Below, piece by piece: positions 1 to 7,946 of a DNA stretch of 64,000 nt (position 1 is its first letter; each line of letters opens with the position of its first letter). The notes below the pieces were generated by a model, which was not told the DNA's origin, did not search any database, and was given only the letters and a program-made list of their open reading frames with translations. Origin of the DNA: Chitinophaga pinensis (GTDB lineage Bacteria > Bacteroidota > Bacteroidia > UKL13-3); contig CAMDHZ010000004.1 of NCBI GenBank assembly GCA_945898275.1, positions 1 through 64,000 on the forward strand, given 5' to 3'. A program made the position numbers and the translations under genes.

Positions 1-212
1 GCATCAGAATAAAAAAAGAGGGAATCTCCTTCCCAATCAGGAAGAAGGTCTTTTTCATTCTTTTCAAAATAAGAGGTATCAAAGGTCTTATCTGTCATAC
101 CACAAGGGCCATCAATGTCTCTTTTACAATTGCTTATTCCAAAGAATAAAGACAAAAGCAAAAGGAATTTTAGACTACTTTGTAAATGTTTAAAAATGAG
201 ATAATTTTTCAT
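1..212 (-). CDS. N-terminal part of a predicted lipoprotein (cut by window edge)
   Basis: The reading frame starts at an ATG on the minus strand (base 212) and is still open at base 1, so only about 70 residues are visible. The N-terminus has a basic start, a hydrophobic run (LKFLLLLSLFFG) and a lipobox-like ISNC with Cys near residue 29, which points to signal peptidase II processing and membrane anchoring. The mature part begins with charged and Cys-containing residues (KRDIDGPCG) and matches no family I can name. The coding potential is clear, the function is unknown. The frame is too short within the window to be called by a length-based ORF filter. Confidence 0.65.
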   Translation of the reverse strand, partial: MKNYLIFKHLQSSLKFLLLLSLFFGISNCKRDIDGPCGMTDKTFDTSYFEKNEKDLLPDWEGDSLFFYSD

Positions 213-379
213 AAGTATTGTTATTAAAATTTATGTTTATTTTAGATTTCAATCAAAATCTGATTGTATACTTTGCTATAAATATTTGGAATTTCATTAG
301 GCTTAAATATTAGGGGTACATCAAAGGTTAATTAAAAATTATTGAAAAACAAAGAGTTAAGAATTATTTAACGCCATAA

Positions 380-394
380 TTGGTTCAAACCGAA
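380..394 (+). repeat. Iterated motif TTGGTTCAAACCGAA, intergenic copy
   Basis: Exact 15-mer copy of the window-wide motif, and one of only two exact core copies outside a gene. It lies 168 bp upstream of the first lipoprotein gene and 256 bp left of the IS element. Confidence 0.85.
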
Positions 395-436
395 GCTATA
401 AATTTTACAAGGAAATTAAATATTAGCTATGTATAA

Positions 437-493
437 ATCTGTGCTATCTGTAAGCCACCTTTTCTCTCACAGATGCCACAGATTTTCACAGAT
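437..493. repeat. CACAGAT short repeat cluster
   Basis: CACAGAT occurs at 468-474, 477-483 and 487-493 with 2-3 bp gaps; its complement ATCTGTG is at 437-443, so the cluster could fold into a hairpin. No gene overlaps it. The function is unknown; it may be a remnant of a larger dispersed repeat. Confidence 0.5.
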
Positions 494-568
494 TTTAAAT
501 ATACTTACAAAGGTCGCGTAAGCCAAGGCAACTTTCCTTCAAACTAATTCCTGCGCTAACTGCAAGGT

Positions 569-587
569 TCGACCCCTTCGGGGTCGA
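569..587. repeat. Hairpin with 8-bp stem and TTC loop
   Basis: TCGACCCC (569-576) pairs perfectly with GGGGTCGA (580-587) around a TTC loop. A weaker relative, AATCC-CTTCA-GGATT, follows at 621-635. No T-run follows either stem, so they are not good intrinsic terminators; they look like dispersed palindromic repeats. Confidence 0.5.
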
Positions 588-649
588 CCACTTTTAGACA
601 TCCCTTTTTTATTCATATTTAATCCCTTCAGGATTGGTTTTGCTGCCAG

Positions 650-676
650 TGTTAGCGCCTGAAATATGTTGACCGT
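650..676 (+). repeat. IS left inverted repeat
   Basis: Starts TGTTAGCGCCTG and continues through a conserved GTTGACCG core; it matches the complement of 2073-2099 at 21 of 27 positions. The last eight-base block (GTTGACCG) is identical at both ends. The boundary is set by the TGT/ACA termini and the CAG flanks. Confidence 0.8.
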
Positions 677-704
677 TTTATGCCGAAAAAACAAAGTTTA
701 AACA

Positions 705-1118
705 ATGGCAACAAGACAAAAGTTTACAATGAGCGAGTATGAACGACGCAGGAGAATCTTCAGTGATGAGTTCAAACGAAAAAAAGTTTCAGAAATATTA
801 AAAAAACAGACAACAGTTTCGGAAATTAGCAGGACTTATGAGGTTCGTCCTTGGGCAGTCCGATTATGGATTTACAAGTATGGGCCTAAAGACCAAAAAG
901 GAGAACGAATAATTGTGGAATCAGAAAGTGACACCCAACGCATTAAAGAGCTTCAGTCAAAAATAGCAGAATTAGAGCGGCTGTTAGGCCAGAAGGAGGT
1001 TCAATTAGCGTATCAAGAAAAGCTAATCGACATAGCTGAGGAAACGTATGGAGTAGATATAAAAAAAAACTCCGATACAAAACCATCATTTGGTTCTGGG
1101 AAAATAGAGAAGAGCTGA
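705..1118 (+). CDS. IS3-family transposase OrfA (helix-turn-helix)
   Basis: This 137-residue protein is the DNA-binding part of the transposase. Residues about 15-60 form a Transposase_8-type helix-turn-helix (FSDEFKRKKVSEILKK, then TVSEISRTYEVRPWAVRLW). Residues about 80-110 form a heptad-like coiled coil (RIKELQSKIAELERLLGQKE) that acts as a leucine zipper in IS3 OrfA proteins. It starts 55 bp inside the left repeat. Near its end it crosses an A9 run (1061-1069) from which a -1 shift enters the orfB frame. On its own it would act as a regulator or inhibitor, as in other IS3 elements. Confidence 0.88.
   Translation: MATRQKFTMSEYERRRRIFSDEFKRKKVSEILKKQTTVSEISRTYEVRPWAVRLWIYKYGPKDQKGERIIVESESDTQRIKELQSKIAELERLLGQKEVQLAYQEKLIDIAEETYGVDIKKNSDTKPSFGSGKIEKS
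1061..1069 (+). promoter_or_regulatory. A9 slippery tract for -1 frameshift OrfA to OrfAB
   Basis: Nine adenines interrupt orfA about 50 bp before its stop. The -1 frame opens after a TGA at 1037-1039 and stays open through orfB, with a sensible junction (…LRYKTIIWFW…). A single -1 shift here gives a fused OrfAB of about 425 residues, the normal transposase size for IS3-family elements. No downstream pseudoknot was modelled. Confidence 0.7.
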
Positions 1119-1180
1119 GATTTAGTCTAAACCAGTTTTATCAATCAATAGGATTAAGTAAACAATCTCTACACCAATAT

Positions 1181-1981
1181 TTGGAACGGCAAATGAAGGA
1201 GATGGAAAAATATGCCTTTTTGGAAGTAATTGTTAATCAAATAAGACATGAACACCCAACCATGGCCATTAGGAGCATGTATGAGTTGATTAAGCCAGAA
1301 GGTATAGGAAGAGATAAGTTTGTTATCTATTGCAATGAATTGGGATTGCATCAGGTGAAGCGTTTCAAGCTATTAAAGACAACTGATAGTAGTGGAGTAG
1401 TCCGATTTGCTAACCACTTGATAAATTTGACTATAACGCGAATAAACCAGGTATGGTCAAGTGATATAACCTATTATCAAATACGAGAAAAAGTTTATTA
1501 TTTAACTTTCATAATAGACAATTATTCAAGAATGATATTGGGTTGGTCGGTATCAGAAAGTTTAAGGACAGAATGCACAACATTACCGGCCCTAAAAATG
1601 GCCATAAAACAAAGAAAGGAGGTTGATTTAAAGGGTTTAATATTCCACTCAGATGGAGGCGGTCAATATTACGCTAAAATATTTTTAGAGTACACAAGCA
1701 GATATGGATTGATTAATAGTATGTGTGAGTATGCATATGAGAATGGCAAAGCAGAGCGAATCAACGGTATTATCAAGAATAACTATCTAAAACATTGGAG
1801 TAATTCAACCATAAAGGAATTAACTAAAAATGTTTACCGAGCATGCACCAACTACAATTTGGAGAAACCACATAAATCATTAAAAATGCTTAGCCCATTA
1901 ATATTTGAAAGAAATCAAATAAACTTGCAGCAGCAAACAAAACCGGAAGTGATGGAGTCATTTTACGGTAAACGCTGTTAA
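1181..1981 (+). CDS. IS3-family transposase OrfB, DDE integrase core
   Basis: This frame encodes the catalytic domain. The rve core begins at QVWSSDITYY (first Asp), continues with FHSDGGGQY (second Asp) and ends with ENGKAERINGIIK (Glu), so the DDE triad is intact. The N-terminal HTH_21-type part (HPTMAIRSMYELI) lies before it. The listed start at 1181 is a TTG; the frame is open from 1040, so the natural product is most likely the OrfAB fusion made by frameshifting at 1061-1069 rather than independent initiation. It catalyses cut-and-copy transposition of the element. No internal stop or deletion was seen. Confidence 0.88.
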   Translation: MERQMKEMEKYAFLEVIVNQIRHEHPTMAIRSMYELIKPEGIGRDKFVIYCNELGLHQVKRFKLLKTTDSSGVVRFANHLINLTITRINQVWSSDITYYQIREKVYYLTFIIDNYSRMILGWSVSESLRTECTTLPALKMAIKQRKEVDLKGLIFHSDGGGQYYAKIFLEYTSRYGLINSMCEYAYENGKAERINGIIKNNYLKHWSNSTIKELTKNVYRACTNYNLEKPHKSLKMLSPLIFERNQINLQQQTKPEVMESFYGKRC

Positions 1982-2072
1982 TAGGGGCCTCGAGCCCCAA
2001 TTAACAGAGCAAACAAAACCAAAAGTTCAAGATGTATTTTTGGTAAACAATTTTTTAAAAGTTGGCTTTAAA

Positions 2073-2099
2073 GCGGTCAACGTATTTTAGGCTTTTACA
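2073..2099 (-). repeat. IS right inverted repeat
   Basis: The complement starts TGTAAAAGCCTA and ends in the same GTTGACCG block as the left end. CAG follows directly at 2100-2102, repeating the CAG before the left end. Confidence 0.8.
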
Positions 2100-2153
2100 C
2101 AGTTGCCAGAGGCTAGAAGCCAGTTGCCTAAAAGCCTAAAGGTCAAAGAGGCA

Positions 2154-2588
2154 CTAAAACTGAATCAATCCCCTGAGCCCCAAAATGAGTAAGGCCCAAA
2201 AACATAGGGAACCTAGCATAATTAATTTGATGCGCCATTTATTAGGCTCAATGGCAGAGGCTAATATTGTACCAATAGGCATAGAAAATAACACAGGCGT
2301 TAACAAGGCTATCCCATATACTTCGTACTTTTTGATGAAAACAACTAGCTTTCGCTTAAAAGGGCTAAACTTAATGGGCTTATTCTTTTTTGGATAATAA
2401 CGCCTAAAGACCTTTAAAATCGAATCCCATAAATACAAGTAAATTACAACACCTATCATGCCACCCGATACACTCAAGATAAAAGCTTCAAAAGTGTTAA
2501 AACCCAATACCAACGCGCTGGTTATGCCTACCACAAATTTAAAACCGCTCCAAAGCAAAACGGTTAGCATCTTAATGATTATTTCCAT
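2154..2588 (-). CDS. Small multi-pass membrane protein of unknown function
   Basis: The 144-residue product has about four membrane segments (residues about 5-27, 30-55, 93-113 and 122-142) and a Lys/Arg-rich cytoplasmic loop (about 62-85) between the two pairs. The third segment contains small and proline residues (LLTPVLFSMPIGTILAS), reminiscent of small exporter-like families, but I cannot assign one. It starts 2 bp after the murQ stop codon and is surely co-transcribed with it. Its 3' end lies 55 bp from the right end of the IS element, so the insertion may have separated it from downstream DNA. Confidence 0.8.
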   Translation of the reverse strand: MEIIIKMLTVLLWSGFKFVVGITSALVLGFNTFEAFILSVSGGMIGVVIYLYLWDSILKVFRRYYPKKNKPIKFSPFKRKLVVFIKKYEVYGIALLTPVLFSMPIGTILASAIEPNKWRIKLIMLGSLCFWALLILGLRGLIQF

Positions 2589-2590
2589 GC

Positions 2591-3415
2591 TTATTTGTGT
2601 GAAGCTTCTATTGCCGTTCTAACATTGCCATGTTTTTTTAATAAAGTCGCTGCTTGTTTTTCGGTGATTCCTAATTCTTCAGCAAGCATTTTATTTCCTC
2701 TCTTTACTAATTTATCGTTGCTTAAACGCATGTCAACCATTTTGTTTCCTTTTACTCGGCCTAGTTTTATCATTAAAGAGGTACTAACCATATTCAATAC
2801 CAATTTTTGAGCAGTACCAGATTTCATGCGGGTGCTACCTGTTACGAATTCTGGTCCAACCACCACCTCTATAGGATATTTTGCTGTGGCTGCCAATTTG
2901 GAATGTTTGTTACAGGTTAAGCAGGCCGTTTCAATTCCAACTGCATTTGCCTTTTCTAAGGCGCCAATTACATAAGGAGTAGTTCCGCTTGCCGCGATAC
3001 CAATTAAAAAGTCTTTGTCAGAAATCTTGTGTTTTTGCAAATCTAACCAACCTTGTTCTTTATCATCTTCTGCAAATTCAACTGCCTTTCTAATGGCTTT
3101 GTCTCCACCAGCAATAAGGCCAATCACCATGCCAAAAGGCACACCAAACGTAGGAGGGCACTCACTGGCATCTACAATACCCAATCTGCCACTTGTTCCA
3201 GCGCCAATATAAAACAATCGTCCGCCTGCTTGCATTTTTTTGAAAGCTGCATTAACCACCTTCTCAATTTTGGGAATTGCCTTGCCCACGGCTATCGGTA
3301 CACCTAAGTCTTGCTCATTTATGCCACGTAACAAATCTTTGGTAGACATTTTTTCTAAGTGATTGTATTTTGAGTCGGACTCTGTAGTTTTAATTATTTT
3401 CTTCTGTTTATTCAT
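2591..3415 (-). CDS. murQ: N-acetylmuramic acid 6-phosphate etherase
   Basis: MurQ removes D-lactate from MurNAc-6-phosphate, giving GlcNAc-6-phosphate during cell-wall sugar recycling. The SIS-domain signature GAGTSGRLGIVDASECPPTFG is split here as GAGTSGRLGI and DASECPPTFG, the latter carrying the catalytic Glu; the C-terminus keeps the VVGPEFVTGSTRMKSGTAQK block that defines the family. I chose the start at 3415 (MNKQKKIIK) rather than the upstream ATG at 3454, because the extra 13 residues are not family-like and would run into the promoter region shared with the divergent protease gene. Length is then 274 residues, normal for MurQ. Confidence 0.93.
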   Translation of the reverse strand: MNKQKKIIKTTESDSKYNHLEKMSTKDLLRGINEQDLGVPIAVGKAIPKIEKVVNAAFKKMQAGGRLFYIGAGTSGRLGIVDASECPPTFGVPFGMVIGLIAGGDKAIRKAVEFAEDDKEQGWLDLQKHKISDKDFLIGIAASGTTPYVIGALEKANAVGIETACLTCNKHSKLAATAKYPIEVVVGPEFVTGSTRMKSGTAQKLVLNMVSTSLMIKLGRVKGNKMVDMRLSNDKLVKRGNKMLAEELGITEKQAATLLKKHGNVRTAIEASHK

Positions 3416-3439
3416 GGGTGTACTACTTACTGCAAAACT

Positions 3440-3447
3440 TATATTTG
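3440..3447 (+). promoter_or_regulatory. Possible -7 box TATATTTG for the S41 protease gene
   Basis: TATATTTG fits the Bacteroidota TAnnTTTG box and ends 20 bp before the ATG at 3467. No good -33 TTG is present at the expected spacing, so this is tentative. Confidence 0.35.
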
Positions 3448-3466
3448 CCAGCAACGTTTCAAAGTT

Positions 3467-5089
3467 ATGTCAAATAAATTCAATAAGTGGCAGCCATTTA
3501 TATATGCCTTGGTTTTGTCAATCGGATTAGCCATGGGTATTTTTCTGCGACCTGCTGGCTCGGTTCAAACCTTTATAGGAAAAAGCGACAAGTTTAGCGA
3601 ATTGCTCTCCATCATAGACCAATCTTATGTTGATACCATTGACAAGGATGTTTTAGAGGAAGAAACGCTTAATGAAATGCTTCATACGCTCGACCCACAT
3701 TCTGTTTATATCCCTGCCTCCGAATTGAAAGTAGCCAATGAGCAATTGGAAGGAAATTTTGAAGGAATTGGCGTTGAGTTCAATATCATTGACGATACCA
3801 TAATGGTTGTTTCTGCACTTAATGGCGGGCCTGCGCAAGAATTGGGCATTTTACCAGGAGATAGAATTGTTAAGGTAGACAGCATTAGGGTGGCAGGAAA
3901 CGGGATAACCTCCGAAAAGGTCTTTAAACTATTAAGAGGCAAGGGTGGCTCAAAAGTTAAGGTGCAGATTTATAGACCAGGTGAAAAGCAGTTAATTCCC
4001 TTTACCATCACAAGAGGTACCATTCCAATTTATAGTGTAGATGCCTGGCGCATGTTAGACAAAGAAACTGGGTATATTAAGGTTAGTAGGTTTGCAGAGA
4101 ATACCCATGATGAATTTATGACAGCTTTCAATGAACTTAAAGCACAGAACCTTCAAAACTTGGTATTAGATTTAAGAGGAAACCCGGGCGGATATTTAAA
4201 AACCGCTATTGATTTAGCAGATGAATTTTTGGAAGATTCCAAGTTAATTGTTTACACACAAGGTAGGGCTAAGCCTAGAACCGAATATAGTGCAGAACGA
4301 AAAGGGGTATTTGAAAAAGGTAAATTGGTTGTGCTCATAGACGAAGGCTCAGCCTCTGCTAGCGAAATTGTGAGTGGTGCCATACAAGATTGGGACAGAG
4401 GAATGGTTATTGGAAGAAGAAGTTTTGGCAAAGGTTTGGTTCAAGAACCTTACGAATTAAGTGATGGTTCGGCATTAAGATTAACCGTTTCAAGATACTA
4501 CACCCCAAGCGGAAGATGCATACAAAAGGATTATTCAGACAAAGACAAATATGATCATGATTTGTATGAGCGCTATGCCAATGGCGAATTAGAGCGTGAA
4601 GGCGCACAAACCATTTTTGATTCTACACCTTACTTCACCAAAAGGTTGAATAGACCCGTTTATGGGGGTGGTGGAATTTATCCAGATAAGTTTGTTGCCA
4701 TTGATACGAGTTACAATTCGAAGTTTTTGATGAACGTAATTTCTAAAGGCTTAATTGGCAAATTTTCTTACGAATACTTGGATGCCAATAGAAAAGCAAT
4801 AACAGCCATAAAAGACCTAACAAGTTATGTAAATGGCTATCAAATTTCTCAAAATGTGTATGAGGATTTTATTGCTTTTGTAATAAAGAACGAAGTGCAA
4901 AGTCCAACCAAAGAAGAAAAGAAGCGTTCTGAGAAGTTTATCAAATTGCAGTTAAAAGCTTTGGTGGCAAGGCAAATTTGGCGCGACCAAGGCTTTTTTG
5001 CTGTGGTTCAAACCGAAGATAAAGCCATAGCTGCAGCGCTAAATGCGATTATGCAAAATCAAGCTTTGCTAACAGGTTCTTCCAATTGA
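3467..5089 (+). CDS. S41 family C-terminal processing peptidase with PDZ domain
   Basis: This is a membrane-anchored serine protease of the CtpA/Prc type, acting in the periplasm on protein C-termini. One N-terminal membrane helix (about residues 10-27) is followed by a PDZ domain (about 85-175, EGIGVEFNI to KVQIYRPGE) and the S41 core. The catalytic Ser lies in GSASASEIVSG (about residue 297) and the Lys in RRSFGKGLVQ (about residue 322). The C-terminal 150 residues are a family extension. Two exact copies of the iterated motif fall in this gene (3562-3571 and 5005-5014), both reading as Val-Gln-Thr. The 3' end overlaps the convergent trmB by 31 bp. Confidence 0.93.
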   Translation: MSNKFNKWQPFIYALVLSIGLAMGIFLRPAGSVQTFIGKSDKFSELLSIIDQSYVDTIDKDVLEEETLNEMLHTLDPHSVYIPASELKVANEQLEGNFEGIGVEFNIIDDTIMVVSALNGGPAQELGILPGDRIVKVDSIRVAGNGITSEKVFKLLRGKGGSKVKVQIYRPGEKQLIPFTITRGTIPIYSVDAWRMLDKETGYIKVSRFAENTHDEFMTAFNELKAQNLQNLVLDLRGNPGGYLKTAIDLADEFLEDSKLIVYTQGRAKPRTEYSAERKGVFEKGKLVVLIDEGSASASEIVSGAIQDWDRGMVIGRRSFGKGLVQEPYELSDGSALRLTVSRYYTPSGRCIQKDYSDKDKYDHDLYERYANGELEREGAQTIFDSTPYFTKRLNRPVYGGGGIYPDKFVAIDTSYNSKFLMNVISKGLIGKFSYEYLDANRKAITAIKDLTSYVNGYQISQNVYEDFIAFVIKNEVQSPTKEEKKRSEKFIKLQLKALVARQIWRDQGFFAVVQTEDKAIAAALNAIMQNQALLTGSSN

Positions 5090-5736
5090 GCAGGAAGCTT
5101 AAAGGATAGGTATTTTATTTTTCTTCCTTTCGCGCTAAACAAATTTTCATAGTGCGTGCGAATGTTTTTTACATAGCTATCTACTGTTTCAGAGTTGTGC
5201 ACATCTCTATCTAGTTGTATCGGTTTGATCCTAAGCTGCTCGAACAATTCGCAGGTGAAGTCAAAAAGGCCATCATCATCGGTTTTGAAGTGTAAAACGC
5301 CATCGTCATGGATTACCTCTTTGTATAATTTTAAAAAGCGTTGATGGGTAAGACGATGTTTATCGTGGCGGTCTTTAGGAAAGGGATCGGGAAAGGTAAT
5401 CCAGATTTCACTTACCTCGCCTTTTTCAAAATGTTCGGCAAGTTTTTCAATCACCATTCTAATAAAAGCCACATTATTCCTATTGGCTTCAATGGCTTTT
5501 TTTGCGCCCACCCACATGCGATTGCTTTTAAGGTCGATGCCAATAAAGTTTTTTTCTGGGAATGCCTCAGAAAGCGCAACGGTGTATTCTCCTTTTCCAC
5601 AACCTAATTCTAATACAATTGGATGGTTGTTTTTAAAATAATCTGAATGCCATTTTCCTTTTAAATACCTTGGAAAGTCAAAGCAATTCTCGAACGAACT
5701 AAACTCGGCAAATCTTCTTAATTTGTCTTTACCCAT
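5059..5736 (-). CDS. trmB: tRNA (guanine-N7-)-methyltransferase
   Basis: TrmB makes m7G46 in the variable loop of tRNAs using S-adenosylmethionine. The SAM-binding motif I is LELGCGKGEYTVAL (about residues 42-55) and the family signature FPDPFPKDRHDKHRL follows at about 115-129. Length (225 residues) is typical. It is convergent with and overlaps the S41 protease gene by 31 bp, and lies 9 bp downstream of the antiporter gene's region on the same strand, so it is likely the last gene of a Usp-antiporter-trmB transcript. Confidence 0.94.
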   Translation of the reverse strand: MGKDKLRRFAEFSSFENCFDFPRYLKGKWHSDYFKNNHPIVLELGCGKGEYTVALSEAFPEKNFIGIDLKSNRMWVGAKKAIEANRNNVAFIRMVIEKLAEHFEKGEVSEIWITFPDPFPKDRHDKHRLTHQRFLKLYKEVIHDDGVLHFKTDDDGLFDFTCELFEQLRIKPIQLDRDVHNSETVDSYVKNIRTHYENLFSAKGRKIKYLSFKLPAQLEEPVSKA

Positions 5737-5745
5737 TTTTACTAA

Positions 5746-7005
5746 TTACAATGTTTCAGCGTTTGATTCTTCTTCGTTTTTTGGTTTGAGAATCCAACTC
5801 ATGAGAGGGCCTGCTAAAATACTTGTTAATACTGCCATAATGATGATGGCAACGAATAATTTTTCTCCAATTAATCCAGTTTGAAGGGCAAGCAAGGCTA
5901 ATATAATTTCCATCGCACCCCTTGCGTTCAAACCGAAACCAATTGCTAAACTTTCTCTATTGTTGAGGCCGCCTAAGCGACCGCCCAGATACGCTCCAAA
6001 TATTTTACCTGTCATAGCTATAAGCAATACAATGGCAGTTATATTGAAATCAAAATGCTCAAAAAAGTTAACCTTAAACCCAATTGAAACAAAGAAAAGC
6101 GGAGCAAAAATATTGGTCACAAATTGGTTTACGATGTCTTTGGTTTTTTCTGTGACATGTACCGAATCTCCAATAGCTATTCCGATGATGAAAGCCCCAA
6201 AGATAGCATGAAGGCCTATGTATTCGGTAAAGGCTGCACCTAAGAAGGCCAATCCTAAAGACATACTTAGAAAGCCACCTGGCCAACTAAAGTTTTTAGA
6301 GGCCCAAGGCAAACTTTTGTTAATTAAAAACCTTCCAAGTGTTAAGATTAGTAAGGCATAAGCCAGCGTGTAAAGCAAGGTATAGAAAATGCTATGGTCG
6401 GCATTGCCTTTGAGCATGCCCACAATCATAGAGAAAAGTATCCAGCCAATGAGGTCATTAAACATGGCTGCTGCAATGATGATGCTGCCAATTTTGGTTC
6501 TAAACAAGCCTAAATCCATAAGTGTTCTTGCAATTACAGGCAATGCAGAAATAGACATGGCTGTTCCGATGAATAAGGCAAAAGCAACTTTATCAGAACT
6601 GTTTTTCCCAAAAAGGTTGTATCCATAATAAGCAGCTAAAAAACCAATACCCAGAGGAATGATCAAACCCAGAACGCTAGTTGTAAAGGCTGCTTTGCCT
6701 TGCTGTCTAATCACAGAAAGGTTTAACTCCATGCCTGCCACAAAAAGCAACATGATGATGGAAATATTTATGATGCCATTGAGAGCAAGTGAGGCATTTT
6801 TATTATGGGTATAAACAATTTCTGTAAATTCTGGGAAGTATTGACCCAATAAACTTGGACCTAAAAAAATGCCGGCCAAAAGTTCTCCAACCACCAAAGG
6901 CATTTTAAATTTCCTGAAAAACTCACCAAACAAGCGCGCAATAATGAGCATTAGCCCAATGCTAAGCAGCAAACTGATATTTTCATTGTGGCTAAGTGCG
7001 GCCAT
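5746..7005 (-). CDS. Cation:proton antiporter (CPA2 / Kef-type membrane domain)
   Basis: This integral membrane protein of about 420 residues carries the Na+/H+ exchanger fold with 12-13 hydrophobic segments and no C-terminal TrkA domain. Recognisable blocks are GELLAGIFLGPSLLG near the N-terminus and GFGLNARGAMEIILA near the C-terminus, both typical of CPA2 exchangers. I chose the ATG at 7005 (MAALSHNEN), 1 bp after the Usp stop codon; an ATG at 7032 in the same frame would overlap the Usp gene by 26 bp. The adjacent Usp protein probably serves as its soluble regulatory partner, an arrangement often seen for CPA2 exchangers. The ion transported is unknown. Confidence 0.88.
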   Translation of the reverse strand: MAALSHNENISLLLSIGLMLIIARLFGEFFRKFKMPLVVGELLAGIFLGPSLLGQYFPEFTEIVYTHNKNASLALNGIINISIIMLLFVAGMELNLSVIRQQGKAAFTTSVLGLIIPLGIGFLAAYYGYNLFGKNSSDKVAFALFIGTAMSISALPVIARTLMDLGLFRTKIGSIIIAAAMFNDLIGWILFSMIVGMLKGNADHSIFYTLLYTLAYALLILTLGRFLINKSLPWASKNFSWPGGFLSMSLGLAFLGAAFTEYIGLHAIFGAFIIGIAIGDSVHVTEKTKDIVNQFVTNIFAPLFFVSIGFKVNFFEHFDFNITAIVLLIAMTGKIFGAYLGGRLGGLNNRESLAIGFGLNARGAMEIILALLALQTGLIGEKLFVAIIIMAVLTSILAGPLMSWILKPKNEEESNAETL

Positions 7006-7006
7006 A

Positions 7007-7870
7007 TTATTCGATATCTTTTGGATGAACAATTAATAAATTACAAGGCAAATCTGCTAAGGCATGTTCTATATCATGCGGAAAAACCCTATCCAATAAA
7101 TTCAATTGTTTATCGGGCGAGTTTACAACTAACAAATCAGCATTTTTAAGACGCGCATAATTAGAAATCACATAGCCTGGTTTTCCTTCAATTCTTTCGG
7201 TAATTACCTTTAAATTACCACAATCTGTGCACTTTAATATTTCTTCCAGCTTTTCGTCTTCTTCTTTTAAAATTTGTTCCATCCTTTCTTCCGCTTCATT
7301 TTCTTTAAGTTCCTCGCTGCGGATTAAGGCCAATTTGCCAGGATCAGATTCTTGAATGATACTTACTATTCCAGCTTGAAACTGCTTAGCAATTTCTACT
7401 GCAACAGCAATGGTGTTCTCCGTTTTTGGATGGTCGGTTCCTTCTACTACTAAGTGGCTAAAACCTTTGGGATGTGTGCTAGGTTCAGTAAGCAATAGCA
7501 TGCTGCATTTTACCTTTCGGCTCAATTGTCTAGAAATGTCTCCTAAGACATATTTTAACAAACTTTCTTTTTCTAGCGCACCAGCCACCAACAAGTCAAT
7601 ATCTAAGCTTTGGGTCAAGGCAATAATGGTTTCAACGGGTTCACCCTCCTCCCAAACAACCTGATTATTCCCTTTGTCCAACTCAAACCGATGCAAGAGA
7701 TGTTTCAAATATTGTTCCTCTTGCAGGCTCTTTTTGCCTATATGAATAAAGAACATTTGTGCACCAAATCGTTGGTGCAGCAAACGGGCTTCGGCGAGTA
7801 TGGCTTCGCACCTTGGCGAGAATGCTACGGCAATAGCAATTTTCGCAAAAGAATTTCCTTCATTACGCAT
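7007..7870 (-). CDS. Tandem universal stress (UspA) domain protein
   Basis: Two Usp domains can be traced in 287 residues: the first from about residue 9 to 130 (KIAIAVAFSPRCEAIL to SMLLLTEP), the second from about 140 to 285 (FSHLVVEGTDHPKTEN to PCNLLIVHPKD). The second has a Glu-rich helical insertion (ELKENEAEERMEQILKEED). The usual ATP-loop GxxGxxxxxxGS is not clear in either half, so it may be a non-nucleotide type. The gene is directly upstream of, and nearly abuts, the antiporter gene, which suggests control of ion exchange. It diverges from the E1 dehydrogenase gene with a 76-bp gap. Confidence 0.82.
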   Translation of the reverse strand: MRNEGNSFAKIAIAVAFSPRCEAILAEARLLHQRFGAQMFFIHIGKKSLQEEQYLKHLLHRFELDKGNNQVVWEEGEPVETIIALTQSLDIDLLVAGALEKESLLKYVLGDISRQLSRKVKCSMLLLTEPSTHPKGFSHLVVEGTDHPKTENTIAVAVEIAKQFQAGIVSIIQESDPGKLALIRSEELKENEAEERMEQILKEEDEKLEEILKCTDCGNLKVITERIEGKPGYVISNYARLKNADLLVVNSPDKQLNLLDRVFPHDIEHALADLPCNLLIVHPKDIE

Positions 7871-7946
7871 TTTACAAACTTAGGTGTAATTGGATAATTT
7901 CTGAGCAGGTAATTGAGGTTTTTACCTAAACTTGCAGCAATAAATT

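Larger units (their letters stand above)
213..649. other. Repeat-bearing intergenic spacer left of the IS element
   Basis: No gene is visible in this 437-bp spacer. It holds one full 15-base copy of the iterated TTGGTTCAAACCGAA motif (380-394), three direct copies of CACAGAT (468-474, 477-483, 487-493) with one inverted copy (437-443), and two short hairpins of the type CCTTCGGGG or CCCTTCAGG at 569-587 and 621-635. Spacers of this kind, with degenerate repeats, are frequent insertion sites, and an IS3-family element sits at its right edge. Confidence 0.6.
650..2099 (+). mobile_element. Complete IS3-family insertion sequence, about 1450 bp
   Basis: The element carries orfA and orfB in the overlapping-frame arrangement of the IS3 family. 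The ends begin TGT and finish ACA and form imperfect inverted repeats of 27 bp (21 matches by my alignment of 650-676 with the complement of 2073-2099). The trinucleotide CAG directly flanks both ends (647-649 and 2100-2102), which fits the 3-5 bp target duplication of this family. All three DDE residues are present in OrfB and an A9 slippage tract links the frames, so it may still be active. No copy of the host's iterated GGTTYRAACC motif lies inside it, consistent with foreign origin. The exact group within IS3 cannot be told by eye. Confidence 0.88.

Noticed and set aside
541-600. GACCCC-TTC-GGGGTC hairpin as a terminator
   Set aside because: No T-run follows on either strand and no gene ends nearby in a suitable direction.
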